A stretch of 64,000 bases of DNA, from the NCBI GenBank assembly GCA_016285645.1, contig JAEERC010000027.1, forward strand, positions 1 through 64,000, written 5' to 3'. Below the pieces are notes generated by a model. That model was not told the origin of the DNA, ran no database searches, and was given only the letters and a program-made list of their open reading frames with translations. The stretch comes from Clostridiaceae bacterium. Lineage in GTDB: Bacteria; Bacillota; Clostridia; Oscillospirales; Acutalibacteraceae. A program made the translations under genes and the position numbers. This document shows positions 16,101 to 23,670 of this stretch, one piece after another (the first letter of the stretch is position 1; the number at the start of each line of letters is the position of its first letter).

Positions 16101-17806
16101 TTCGCTTTAATGCGGAAGACCTTTACGCCGTGAGCGGGAACGGAGGCGGTGAGTGATGAACGGTAAACCTCGGTGGTTTTGTCCCAGAGTTCGGTCGCCT
16201 CGTATTCATCCGTAATCGGAAGTTTAACGAAGGTGCGGCAGGCGATATCCTTGAGACTGTGCGACATTGAAACGGGTGATGAGCTTTTGTTGAAGAAGCA
16301 TACGGCGACCTCGTTGTTCTCAAGGGGCTTGAGAAGCACATCGCAGAGTCCGTTCGTTTTGATTCTGCGGCACTGCTCGCCGAGTCTGTCCTGATCAATC
16401 GCGATTACATCGCGGTTCGTGACTATTCTGTAGGCGGGGTTTTCCGTGTTGGGAGTGCCGTCCGGCCTCAGGAATGAGCGGATGTCGTTGCCGAGAATAA
16501 GGGGAGCCGCCATCATACACCAGAGCGTGAAATGGCTCTTGTTCTCCTCATAACTCAGACTGCCGTTGCCCACCTCGAGCATATCGGGGTCGTTCCAGGT
16601 GCCGGGACCCGCGTGCTTACAGAGATTTACGTTTATTTCATAAATGCCGAGCACAGAAGCCCAGAACGGTTTTATATCGGGAGTTGTGCGCCAGAGATTG
16701 CCCGCGTGGGATGCCCAGGCCCAGGGAAGGTTGAGACCCCATTCGCAGATTGAATAGACTATCGGCTTTTCGGGGCAGCCCGTTTCGGCGGCGACCTTCG
16801 CTGTCGCCTTTTTGAGTTCCCGGCCCATTTTAATATACTGCTTCGCGGCGCTGTCGAATCTGGAGCCCACGGGGTTGTAAATCTTTATTGTGTTTTTGCC
16901 TTTTTTAAGGTTTATTTTAATCTGGTGCCTGCCCTCGGACGAAGGCGCTCTCGTGGCGGGAACGGTGACGCTGTAAATATCCGTGCCGTTTACGAGAATG
17001 TCGGCGTATTTGTTGCTGTTGCTCTTTTTGCGAAGGCAGAGAGTGAGAATGTATTCGCCGTCCTCCTCCGCCTCAACATCGACAAATTCAGCCGCTCCGG
17101 CGTTGCCGGAAAGGCCGTCTATATATCTGCCGCTGGAAAGCTGGGAATCCTCAACGATTTTCGCGCCGCCCGAAAGGAAGGCAAGCTCTGAACCGTAAAC
17201 CTTTTCATTCTCAGAGCCGGGTCTGCTTATCGCTATAGCGTCAATACAGGGGGCGCGGGAGGGAATAGGAACATTGTGGCAGAAATCGTATTTGAAATAC
17301 TCTATTCCCCATCTCGCGAAGGTTTCGGCGTCCTTCGCCTCGTTGCCCAGACTCGCGGGCAGGTCCTCACAGGTGAGCGTGCCGTTTGAACTGTAAATGC
17401 CGAGTTTCAGACCGAGGGCGTTCACCTTTTCGACAAGGGCTTTTATGCCCGAGGGGAAGTTCGCGAAATCGCCCTGAAGCCTGCCCTCGTCATCGCGCAG
17501 GGAGGACTGCCAGCAGTCGTCGAGATTTACATATACATAGCCGCAGTCGGCAAGACCGCTGTCTTTCATCGCCTTGGCGGTGTCATAAATCAGGTTTTCG
17601 TTAATCTTGTTGCGGAAAAGGTTCCAGCTCGACCAGCCCATTGGAGGGGTGAGAGCGGCGGAGTTTGAAAACTTCTCGCCGAGGTCGATATTAAGTTTTA
17701 CGGCATTGCGCGCCCTTTTAGCCGCCGTTGAGGGGTCAATTCTTTTTGACCTGAGAAAATACGCCGCCGCGTCCGCGGCCGCTGACAACGGAATGATTTT
17801 TGCCAT
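16097..17806 (-). CDS. GH27 alpha-galactosidase with an inserted carbohydrate-binding-like domain
   Basis: A 569-residue glycoside hydrolase of family 27, which removes terminal alpha-galactose with retention. The barrel starts with LTPPMGWSSWN; the nucleophile is the Asp of YFKYDFC (about residue 174) and the acid/base is the Asp of WRTTPDI (about residue 377); WNDPDMLEVGN follows, as in the family. About 120 residues between the fourth strand and IVYSICEWG form an inserted beta-rich domain (VDVEAEEDGEYILTL... KINLKKGKNTIKIYN) that looks like a CBM6/35-type module. There is no signal peptide. The ATG at 17806 is preferred over the TTG at 17824 because AAAGGAAG lies about 7 nt before it. It is flanked by a solute-binding lipoprotein gene and a coupled sialidase-fold gene. 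Confidence 0.9.
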   Translation of the reverse strand: MAKIIPLSAAADAAAYFLRSKRIDPSTAAKRARNAVKLNIDLGEKFSNSAALTPPMGWSSWNLFRNKINENLIYDTAKAMKDSGLADCGYVYVNLDDCWQSSLRDDEGRLQGDFANFPSGIKALVEKVNALGLKLGIYSSNGTLTCEDLPASLGNEAKDAETFARWGIEYFKYDFCHNVPIPSRAPCIDAIAISRPGSENEKVYGSELAFLSGGAKIVEDSQLSSGRYIDGLSGNAGAAEFVDVEAEEDGEYILTLCLRKKSNSNKYADILVNGTDIYSVTVPATRAPSSEGRHQIKINLKKGKNTIKIYNPVGSRFDSAAKQYIKMGRELKKATAKVAAETGCPEKPIVYSICEWGLNLPWAWASHAGNLWRTTPDIKPFWASVLGIYEINVNLCKHAGPGTWNDPDMLEVGNGSLSYEENKSHFTLWCMMAAPLILGNDIRSFLRPDGTPNTENPAYRIVTNRDVIAIDQDRLGEQCRRIKTNGLCDVLLKPLENNEVAVCFFNKSSSPVSMSHSLKDIACRTFVKLPITDEYEATELWDKTTEVYRSSLTASVPAHGVKVFRIKAK

Positions 17807-17824
17807 ATCGGCACTTCCTTTCAA

Positions 17825-19582
17825 TTATTCTGAGGGTTGCAATGCCCTTATGATATATCTGCACCCCTGAGGGTCCGAATCGAGCGGAATTGAGTTTTCG
17901 TCAATCACGCTTTTATTGTAAACAACTATTGTTTTCTGCTGGTAGAGCGGCAGTTCCGCGGCAAGTTCCATTACATTGCCGAGCATGAGCGCCGTTTTGA
18001 GGCACCTTTCTGAATAGTCCGTAGCCACCCGCAGTTCCTCGAGTTCGAGGTCCAGCATTTCGTCCGACACGCCGGAGTAATTGTATTTACCGCCTGTGTG
18101 GTAGTAATCGTATTTATCGCTCGACTGCGAATCATAAACGGGGCCGCACCACATATCGGCTGAACGCTTTTCGAGTGATGATGAATACTCCTCTTCACTG
18201 ACGCATTTTACGGTCAGCTCTATGCCCGCGGATTTGAGCGACGCGACAAAACTGTTTATGACCTTTGAGAGAGCGTCCTTGCCGTCGGAGAGGCAGTAAA
18301 CCGTGTATCTGAGCGCCTTGCCCTGAGAATCGGTGAGCGATTTATCCGATTTTATACAGCCCGCCGCGGCGAAATATTCGCCCGCTTTGGCGGAGTCGAA
18401 CGGATAATAAGGTTCTGTAGTGCTTGCGGGATATTCGCCGAAGCGCACGCTCATCGGTCTGTAAACGGCGGTATAGTAACCGCCGAATTCGTCCTTCGCC
18501 TCACCGTTCCAGTTGGCGAGGCACATAATGCCCTTGCGGATGTTTATATCTATTTTCGCGCAGTTGAAAATAATCGAGTTATAAAAGGTGTCGTCGCAGA
18601 AATTGTATTTGTAACCCGCGTTTTCCGCCGTTGATACAATCGCGTTTTTCGCGGTGGTTTCGAGGATATCGACAGCCCCTCTTGAAACGGCGCTTTCGGG
18701 CGAAAGTTTTTTGACGGAAAGGTCAATGACATTTAAAGTGTCAAAGCCGTTTTTTCCGCCGCGGTAGTATTCATTTGAGCTGAGCACCGTAAGCCCGCTC
18801 TTTTTATCGGACGAATCGAGTTTGTACGCCCCCGATCCGACGGGCTTTTCGGCGTTGGATTTTACCGTTTCCGCCTTGCCCTTTACATAACCCGCGCCGT
18901 AAGCCGCCTTTGAGACAATCAGCGGATTTATCTGCGAAATGGCGCCGACATTCACGGAGTTGAAAACAACCGTGCAGGTGTGGTCGTTTATCTTTTTTAT
19001 GCCCGAAATCTCGCTGACGGATGTGCCGTTTGAGTAGTTCTTGTCAATGTATTCTTTGACCTTTTCCTCTCTCTCGGCGGGGTCGGTGTATTTTTCATCT
19101 ATTTCGGCTAACTTTTTCTCGTAGTTCTTGTCATCGTAATAGAATGCCTTCAAACCCTGGATGTCGTTTAAATACCAGTCGCTGTAGGTGCCGTCATAGG
19201 TGGCGTCGGCGAGCACGTAATACCAGAAAATGACATCGTCGATGGTAGCATAGGTGCCGTCGGAAAATCTTATATTGTCGTCTATGCTGACGGTGTATTT
19301 CACCTTGCCGCTCTCGAGAAATTCATAGGTGATGCTGCCGCAGTAATTTTCAAATTTATTGGAAACGCCCCGGCGCTGAACCCTTTCAAACAGCTGCGAC
19401 ATAATAACGGAATCGTCGTTTTCGCCGCAGTAAAAGGGATTGAAATTGCCCGCCGTTTCGGCTACGCCGATTTTGAGCGTGCTGTTCTGCCGTTTCGCGT
19501 TGCCGAAAGGCAGGGAGCACGACGGCAGCAAAAGGCAAACCGCTGTGAGTATTACCGCGACGCCCGCCTTTAATCGTTTCAT
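17825..19582 (-). CDS. ABC transporter substrate-binding lipoprotein, family 5 (peptide/oligosaccharide type)
   Basis: A 585-residue extracellular lipoprotein. The signal peptide ends in the lipobox LLPSC, followed by the family-5 solute-binding protein pattern: LKIGVAETAGNFNPFY, IRFSDGTYATIDDVIFWY, KPVGSGAYKL and the C-terminal lobe with SAGIELTVKCVSEEEYSSSL. Family 5 proteins usually bind oligopeptides but some bind oligosaccharides. The permease and ATPase genes that would complete the system are not in this window. I chose the ATG at 19582 (MKRLKAG) because AGAGGTAG lies just upstream. It is the first gene of the unit with GH27 and the sialidase-like enzyme and has its own promoter. Confidence 0.88.
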   Translation of the reverse strand: MKRLKAGVAVILTAVCLLLPSCSLPFGNAKRQNSTLKIGVAETAGNFNPFYCGENDDSVIMSQLFERVQRRGVSNKFENYCGSITYEFLESGKVKYTVSIDDNIRFSDGTYATIDDVIFWYYVLADATYDGTYSDWYLNDIQGLKAFYYDDKNYEKKLAEIDEKYTDPAEREEKVKEYIDKNYSNGTSVSEISGIKKINDHTCTVVFNSVNVGAISQINPLIVSKAAYGAGYVKGKAETVKSNAEKPVGSGAYKLDSSDKKSGLTVLSSNEYYRGGKNGFDTLNVIDLSVKKLSPESAVSRGAVDILETTAKNAIVSTAENAGYKYNFCDDTFYNSIIFNCAKIDINIRKGIMCLANWNGEAKDEFGGYYTAVYRPMSVRFGEYPASTTEPYYPFDSAKAGEYFAAAGCIKSDKSLTDSQGKALRYTVYCLSDGKDALSKVINSFVASLKSAGIELTVKCVSEEEYSSSLEKRSADMWCGPVYDSQSSDKYDYYHTGGKYNYSGVSDEMLDLELEELRVATDYSERCLKTALMLGNVMELAAELPLYQQKTIVVYNKSVIDENSIPLDSDPQGCRYIIRALQPSE

Positions 19583-19616
19583 AAGTTCTACCTCTGCAAA
19601 TAACATGTTAAATAAT

Positions 19617-19645
19617 ATTTTAGCATAAGTATTATTTTATTACAA
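19617..19645 (-). promoter_or_regulatory. Promoter for the substrate-binding protein/GH27/sialidase unit
   Basis: On the minus strand TTGTAA, 17 nt, TAAAAT, about 34 nt before the ATG at 19582. Confidence 0.65.
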
Positions 19646-19666
19646 TATTGTTACAGATTATTTTGC

Positions 19667-19703
19667 ACAAAAAAAATACGGATTGCGCAGGGCAATCCGT
19701 ATT
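19667..19703 (-). terminator. Terminator after the SDR epimerase gene
   Basis: On the minus strand a 12-bp stem (AATACGGATTGC / GCAATCCGTATT) is followed by a run of eight T. Confidence 0.9.
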
Positions 19704-19723
19704 CAAGTTGATTATCGGTTCAA

Positions 19724-21268
19724 TCAGATGTTTTCAAAGCCCTTGAAGCCCTTGAAAATCTTCTCGTCATAAACATTGTTTTCGTCCTTGTCGTGGAGAG
19801 GATACCAGACCTGAGCGAAGAAGGGATTGACCTTCGCCTCGTCGTCGTAAGCCCAGTGGAACTTTTTGCCCTCATTGTCAGAGGGAAGCTCCTGCGGGCA
19901 CCAGTGGCCGCCGCGAAGAACAAGGTTCGGGCTCATTTCGAACTCGTGGCCGTGAGCGCACTTCCACTTTACGGGAGTGTACATATCGACGATTTCGGTG
20001 GCAAGGCATTCGCCGCCTCTGAACTCAGCCGCCTTTTTGAGGTCATCGAGAGTGAGCGAATCGAAGGGCTTGCTCTCATCGTAGCCGTGGTCGAGAAGGA
20101 CTATATCCTGCGCCTTTTCCTTGCTTCTTTCGGGAATGACTATGTCAAATTTATCCCACGAATCGGGAATGGCTTTCCAGTCCTCAAGCGAGCCGAAATA
20201 GGCGGAAATTCTTTCGGGAATCTTATTTTCAATCCACCACATTGTGCCGTAAATTTCCTTGTGGCAAAGCGACTTCATAAGAGTCTTTTTGAGAATGGGA
20301 GCGATGGGCTTCGCGAGGAAAGCGAGTTTATAGAAGAACTCAACCTCGTTGATAAGGTTGCCGAAATACTGTTTGATCGGGATGTTTGCCCTGAAGTGGC
20401 AGTATTTCTCAAGCTCGTCGCCGTCATAGTACCATTGGCCGTGGAAGTTGCGGGTGATGAACCAGTTGGGGTCAAAGAGCTTTTTGGGGCTGCCTATGCC
20501 GAGTGAGCCGAGAAGGTAATCCTCAAACTCGTAGTTGGTGATTCTGTATTGCTCGCCTGAGCCGATGTTGTAGAATCTGCGCCAGAATTCCTCGGGAATG
20601 TCGTCACCGCAGACATTTACCATAAGTCTCGCGGAGTCCTCGACGGTTGCCCATTCAAGAACGCCGTTAATCGGAACATGGAACATGATCGGGTCAATGT
20701 TCTTGAGGATTTCGCCGTAGAGAATACCGGATTGTCTGAGGGATACCCAGTGCTTGAGACCGGACTCGGCGAAGGTGCGCTCGGCAATGACCTTGCTTAT
20801 GGCGTAGTGGTCGTAAATGCTGATTTTGACGGGGTCGCCGCATCTTGCCCAGTGGATGGGGGCGTTTCTGTCGCCCGTTTCGGCAACAGTGCCTATATAG
20901 ACAACCTTGATGGCGTCGGGATCGGGCTGCGCCTTGACGGCGTCAACAATATTCTTGGCAGCCGATGTGTTGGTCTGTATTGTCTTTGTGGGATAGTAGT
21001 CCGCCGCGGGAGATACCATGCCGCCGACATGGAGAACGTAATCCGCGCCCGTTACGCATTTGAGAACGTCATCATACTTAGTAAGGTCGCCCCAGACGAT
21101 TTTGACGCAGGGATCGTTCATATACGCCTTGAACTTTTTTCTGTTCTTTTCACTGTCGCGGAGAAGAACAACGAGGTTATATTTGTCTCTGTGCTTCAGG
21201 AATTCCTGAAAACTGTGGAAACCCATATTACCCGATGCGCCGGTAAGAAACACTGTCTTTTTTGCCAT
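19724..21268 (-). CDS. Extended SDR (NAD-dependent epimerase/dehydratase) with a zinc-ribbon-like C-terminal extension
   Basis: A 514-residue protein. The N-terminal 300 or so residues are an extended short-chain dehydrogenase: FLTGASGNMG binds NAD(P), DYVLHVGGMV and VVYIGTVAETG are the next strands, and YDHYAISK gives the Tyr-x3-Lys pair. The remaining 200 residues are not part of a normal epimerase. Near residues 418-460 is GGECLATEI...VKWKCAHGHEFEMS...GGHWCP, which resembles zinc-ribbon or treble-clef motifs of the form WxCxxGHxW...WCPxC, although the last Cys is replaced (WCPQEL). The tail then ends in an aromatic and acidic stretch. The substrate is unknown. It is a single-gene unit with its own promoter and terminator. 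Confidence 0.8.
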   Translation of the reverse strand: MAKKTVFLTGASGNMGFHSFQEFLKHRDKYNLVVLLRDSEKNRKKFKAYMNDPCVKIVWGDLTKYDDVLKCVTGADYVLHVGGMVSPAADYYPTKTIQTNTSAAKNIVDAVKAQPDPDAIKVVYIGTVAETGDRNAPIHWARCGDPVKISIYDHYAISKVIAERTFAESGLKHWVSLRQSGILYGEILKNIDPIMFHVPINGVLEWATVEDSARLMVNVCGDDIPEEFWRRFYNIGSGEQYRITNYEFEDYLLGSLGIGSPKKLFDPNWFITRNFHGQWYYDGDELEKYCHFRANIPIKQYFGNLINEVEFFYKLAFLAKPIAPILKKTLMKSLCHKEIYGTMWWIENKIPERISAYFGSLEDWKAIPDSWDKFDIVIPERSKEKAQDIVLLDHGYDESKPFDSLTLDDLKKAAEFRGGECLATEIVDMYTPVKWKCAHGHEFEMSPNLVLRGGHWCPQELPSDNEGKKFHWAYDDEAKVNPFFAQVWYPLHDKDENNVYDEKIFKGFKGFENI

Positions 21269-21333
21269 TGAGAATCCTCCAATAAAAAAGATTTATTAAA
21301 CCCCACTAAAATCAGCAGGTCCATAACAAATTA

Positions 21334-21362
21334 ATAATATCATATTAATTTATTAAAATCAA
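21334..21362 (-). promoter_or_regulatory. Promoter for the SDR epimerase gene
   Basis: On the minus strand TTGATT, 17 nt, TATTAT. The leader to the ATG at 21268 is about 60 nt; GGAGG precedes the start. Confidence 0.6.
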
Positions 21363-21408
21363 CAAATTTCTTATTTAAAAAATACAATAAATGTATCAAT
21401 TGCCGAAA

Positions 21409-22329
21409 TTATATACCCAGGAGCGTTTTTATCTCCTTTTCGGTCTCATACATCTGGTCAATCTCCATTCTGCGGCTCTCAATAAACTCCGAGTAATCGC
21501 GCGCTCGGCTGAATATTTCCATTTTCACTCCGCAGAGATTCATATGATACTTCGCGTTTACGGGGTAGCACTGGCACTCAACCGTTGAGGCAAAGCCGAG
21601 AAAGTTCTGAACTCTCTGCGCCTTTTCCGGCTCCTTTTCAAAGTTTTTGCAGAGCCAGGAATAGATTTCCGGATGAAAGTTAGCCATAACTCCCGAATAG
21701 CCCGAGCAGCCCATTTTAAGTGTTGTGAGAAGTTCGGCGCCGTTTGCGTTGAATATTTTAAGCCCGGTGCCCTGCGCCGCCTGAAGTTTTTCCTTAACCA
21801 TTGAAATTGAACAGCAGGTGTCCTTTATAAACTGCAGAGGGCTTATATCAAGGCATTTTTTTATAATATCCGCGGTCATAAGACGCTTGTAGGGATAGGG
21901 GCATTCATAGACGCCGAAGCCGATATCCGGCAGGGAAGAGACAACTGCACTGTAGTTTTTCATAAACACATCGGCGCCCTCATCCTCCCGGGCAAAGCGG
22001 TTGGCGATGAAAACATAGGCGTCAATGCCCTCGTTTATAAACGCCTTCGCCTCGTAAATCTGACGGTCAATGTCATCCGCAGTATGACCGGAGGCAACAA
22101 GATTCATCCCTGCGGGCAGATTCTTTTTTATAAAGCGCAGAAGCTCAAGGCGCTCCTCAAAACTCAGAAAGAAGATTTCGCTCGACTGGCAGATTGCGAA
22201 AACGCCGTCAACACCGTTTTTTGAATACCATTCAAGTATGCCGAGAACGGCATCGTAATCGATTTTGTTTTCCTTTGTGTAGGGCGTTATCATTGTGGGA
22301 TAAACGCCGTTTTTAACATTTTTAATCAT
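21409..22329 (-). CDS. DapA / N-acetylneuraminate lyase family aldolase
   Basis: A 306-residue class I aldolase of the dihydrodipicolinate synthase/N-acetylneuraminate lyase family. Blocks seen: GVYPTMITPYTKENKIDYDAV at the start (split here), the Tyr of GFGVYECPYPYK and the Schiff-base Lys in LQFIKDTCCSISM, and GCSGYSGVMANFHPEIY toward the end. The ICQSSEIFFLSFEER region takes the place of the GTTGE motif that binds the pyruvate carboxyl in DapA, and this substitution suggests it is not a true DapA. The substrate is unknown. Its ATG overlaps the folC stop by 4 nt, so it is translated together with folC. It could be called a NanA-like enzyme, but no other sialic-acid catabolic gene adjoins it. 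Confidence 0.8.
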   Translation of the reverse strand: MIKNVKNGVYPTMITPYTKENKIDYDAVLGILEWYSKNGVDGVFAICQSSEIFFLSFEERLELLRFIKKNLPAGMNLVASGHTADDIDRQIYEAKAFINEGIDAYVFIANRFAREDEGADVFMKNYSAVVSSLPDIGFGVYECPYPYKRLMTADIIKKCLDISPLQFIKDTCCSISMVKEKLQAAQGTGLKIFNANGAELLTTLKMGCSGYSGVMANFHPEIYSWLCKNFEKEPEKAQRVQNFLGFASTVECQCYPVNAKYHMNLCGVKMEIFSRARDYSEFIESRRMEIDQMYETEKEIKTLLGI

Positions 22330-23615
22330 TCGGTTTTCTCCCCGTCCGTGAGATACGGGCGAACCTCGCCCGCGAAATAAAATGAGCCGCAGATTATTAT
22401 AACACCGTCTTTTCCGGCGCTTTCAAGAGCGAGTTTCACCGCCTCAAAAGAGTCGGCGACCGAAACGCAGTTATTACAGTATCGCGAGGCGGCGAAGCGT
22501 AAATCATCCGCCGAAAGCGACCTTGCCACGGCGGTATGAGAGGCGATGATTGAGTCAAACAGAGGGGCTGTGATTGAAAGATAAGTGCCGTAATCCTTGT
22601 CCGCCATCATTGACATAACCGCGGTTATTTTTCTGCCGCCGAGGTTTTCCCTGACATATTTCGCAAGGGCAAGGGCGCAGCCCTCGTTGTGGCCGCCGTC
22701 AATTATCACAAGCGGATTTTTCCTCACTGTTTCAAGCCGCGCGGGCATTGCGCAGTCCGCCATTCCCGAGATAATATTATCATCCGAAATTACATAACCC
22801 TTTTCGCGCAGAACACCTATTGCCTCAACAGCCGTAACGGCGTTTTTAATCATATGGACTCCCGGCAGGGGCAGTGTGGTGTTGAGCCCCTTATATTCAA
22901 ATTGCGAAAAGTCGGCGTCTGAAGAAATGATACTCAGTTTTGTAAGGTCGGGAACAATAAGTCTGTTTTCAAGTTTTTCGCAGGTGCTCTCTATGACCGC
23001 CTTTGCCTCGTCAGACTGCTCGGGGTAGCATACACAGGTGCCTCCCGGTTTGAGCGTTCCGCATTTTTCGCCCGCTATCAGCGTTAAAGTGTCGCCGAGA
23101 ACGGCGGTGTGGTCCTTTGATATTGAGGTCAGCACATTCACCTCGGGGCAGTCGATTACATTTGTTGAGTCGAGTCTGCCGCCGAGTCCGACCTCGAGAA
23201 CGACAATATCGCAGTTTTTCTTTTTGAAATAAACAAACGCGGCGGCGGTTATAACCTCAAATTCCGTCGGCTGCATATCATTTTTATTGAGAATATCCAC
23301 AGCCGCCTTCACCTGTTCCACACAAGAGGCGAGTTCTTCCGGCTCAATCATACTGCCGTTAAATTTTATACGCTCCCTGAAATCGACAACATAGGGCGAG
23401 GTAAAAAGCCCCGTATTATACCCTGCTTTTATGAGGATTTCGGATATCATTGTGCTTGTTGAGCCCTTGCCGTTTGTGCCCGCCACATGTACGAATTTAA
23501 GATCTTTTTGCGGGTTTCCGAGAATGCGGCAGAGTTCCTCAATGCGCTCAAGCCCCGGCTTTATGCCGAAGCGCTCGAGGGAGTGGATATATTCAATCGC
23601 CTGAGTGCAGTTCAA
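22326..23615 (-). CDS. folC: Folylpolyglutamate synthase / dihydrofolate synthase
   Basis: A 429-residue ligase of the Mur-ligase superfamily that adds glutamate to folates (and to dihydropteroate in bifunctional enzymes). Seen: EYIHSLERFGIKPGL near the start, the P-loop HVAGTNGKGSTSTMI, TSPYVVDFRERI, VLEVGLGGRLDSTN, SKDHTAVLGDTL, the Asp-Gly-His-Asn block IIDGGHNEGCALAL, and a C-terminal domain. The start is probably the TTG at 23615, because homologues begin directly with M-N-x-x-x-A-x-E-Y-I and a GGCGG lies upstream; an earlier TTG at 23633 exists. It follows valS on the same strand after a terminator-like hairpin and overlaps the DapA-family gene. Confidence 0.93.
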   Translation of the reverse strand: MNCTQAIEYIHSLERFGIKPGLERIEELCRILGNPQKDLKFVHVAGTNGKGSTSTMISEILIKAGYNTGLFTSPYVVDFRERIKFNGSMIEPEELASCVEQVKAAVDILNKNDMQPTEFEVITAAAFVYFKKKNCDIVVLEVGLGGRLDSTNVIDCPEVNVLTSISKDHTAVLGDTLTLIAGEKCGTLKPGGTCVCYPEQSDEAKAVIESTCEKLENRLIVPDLTKLSIISSDADFSQFEYKGLNTTLPLPGVHMIKNAVTAVEAIGVLREKGYVISDDNIISGMADCAMPARLETVRKNPLVIIDGGHNEGCALALAKYVRENLGGRKITAVMSMMADKDYGTYLSITAPLFDSIIASHTAVARSLSADDLRFAASRYCNNCVSVADSFEAVKLALESAGKDGVIIICGSFYFAGEVRPYLTDGEKTE

Positions 23616-23635
23616 GATTTCACCGCCTTTCAATG

Positions 23636-23660
23636 AAAAAGGGGCGGGTCTCCCCGCCCC
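23636..23660 (-). terminator. Terminator between valS and folC
   Basis: On the minus strand GGGGCGGG-GAGA-CCCGCCCC is followed by TTTTTC. It ends immediately before the folC start region, so folC may depend on read-through. Confidence 0.8.
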
Positions 23661-23670
23661 CGGATAATCA

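Noticed and set aside
14844-22329. Sialic acid catabolic cluster (sialidase-like gene and DapA/NanA-family gene)
   Set aside because: The two genes are in separate units more than 5 kb apart, with no nanE or nanK, and the DapA-family protein lacks the usual GTTGE motif.
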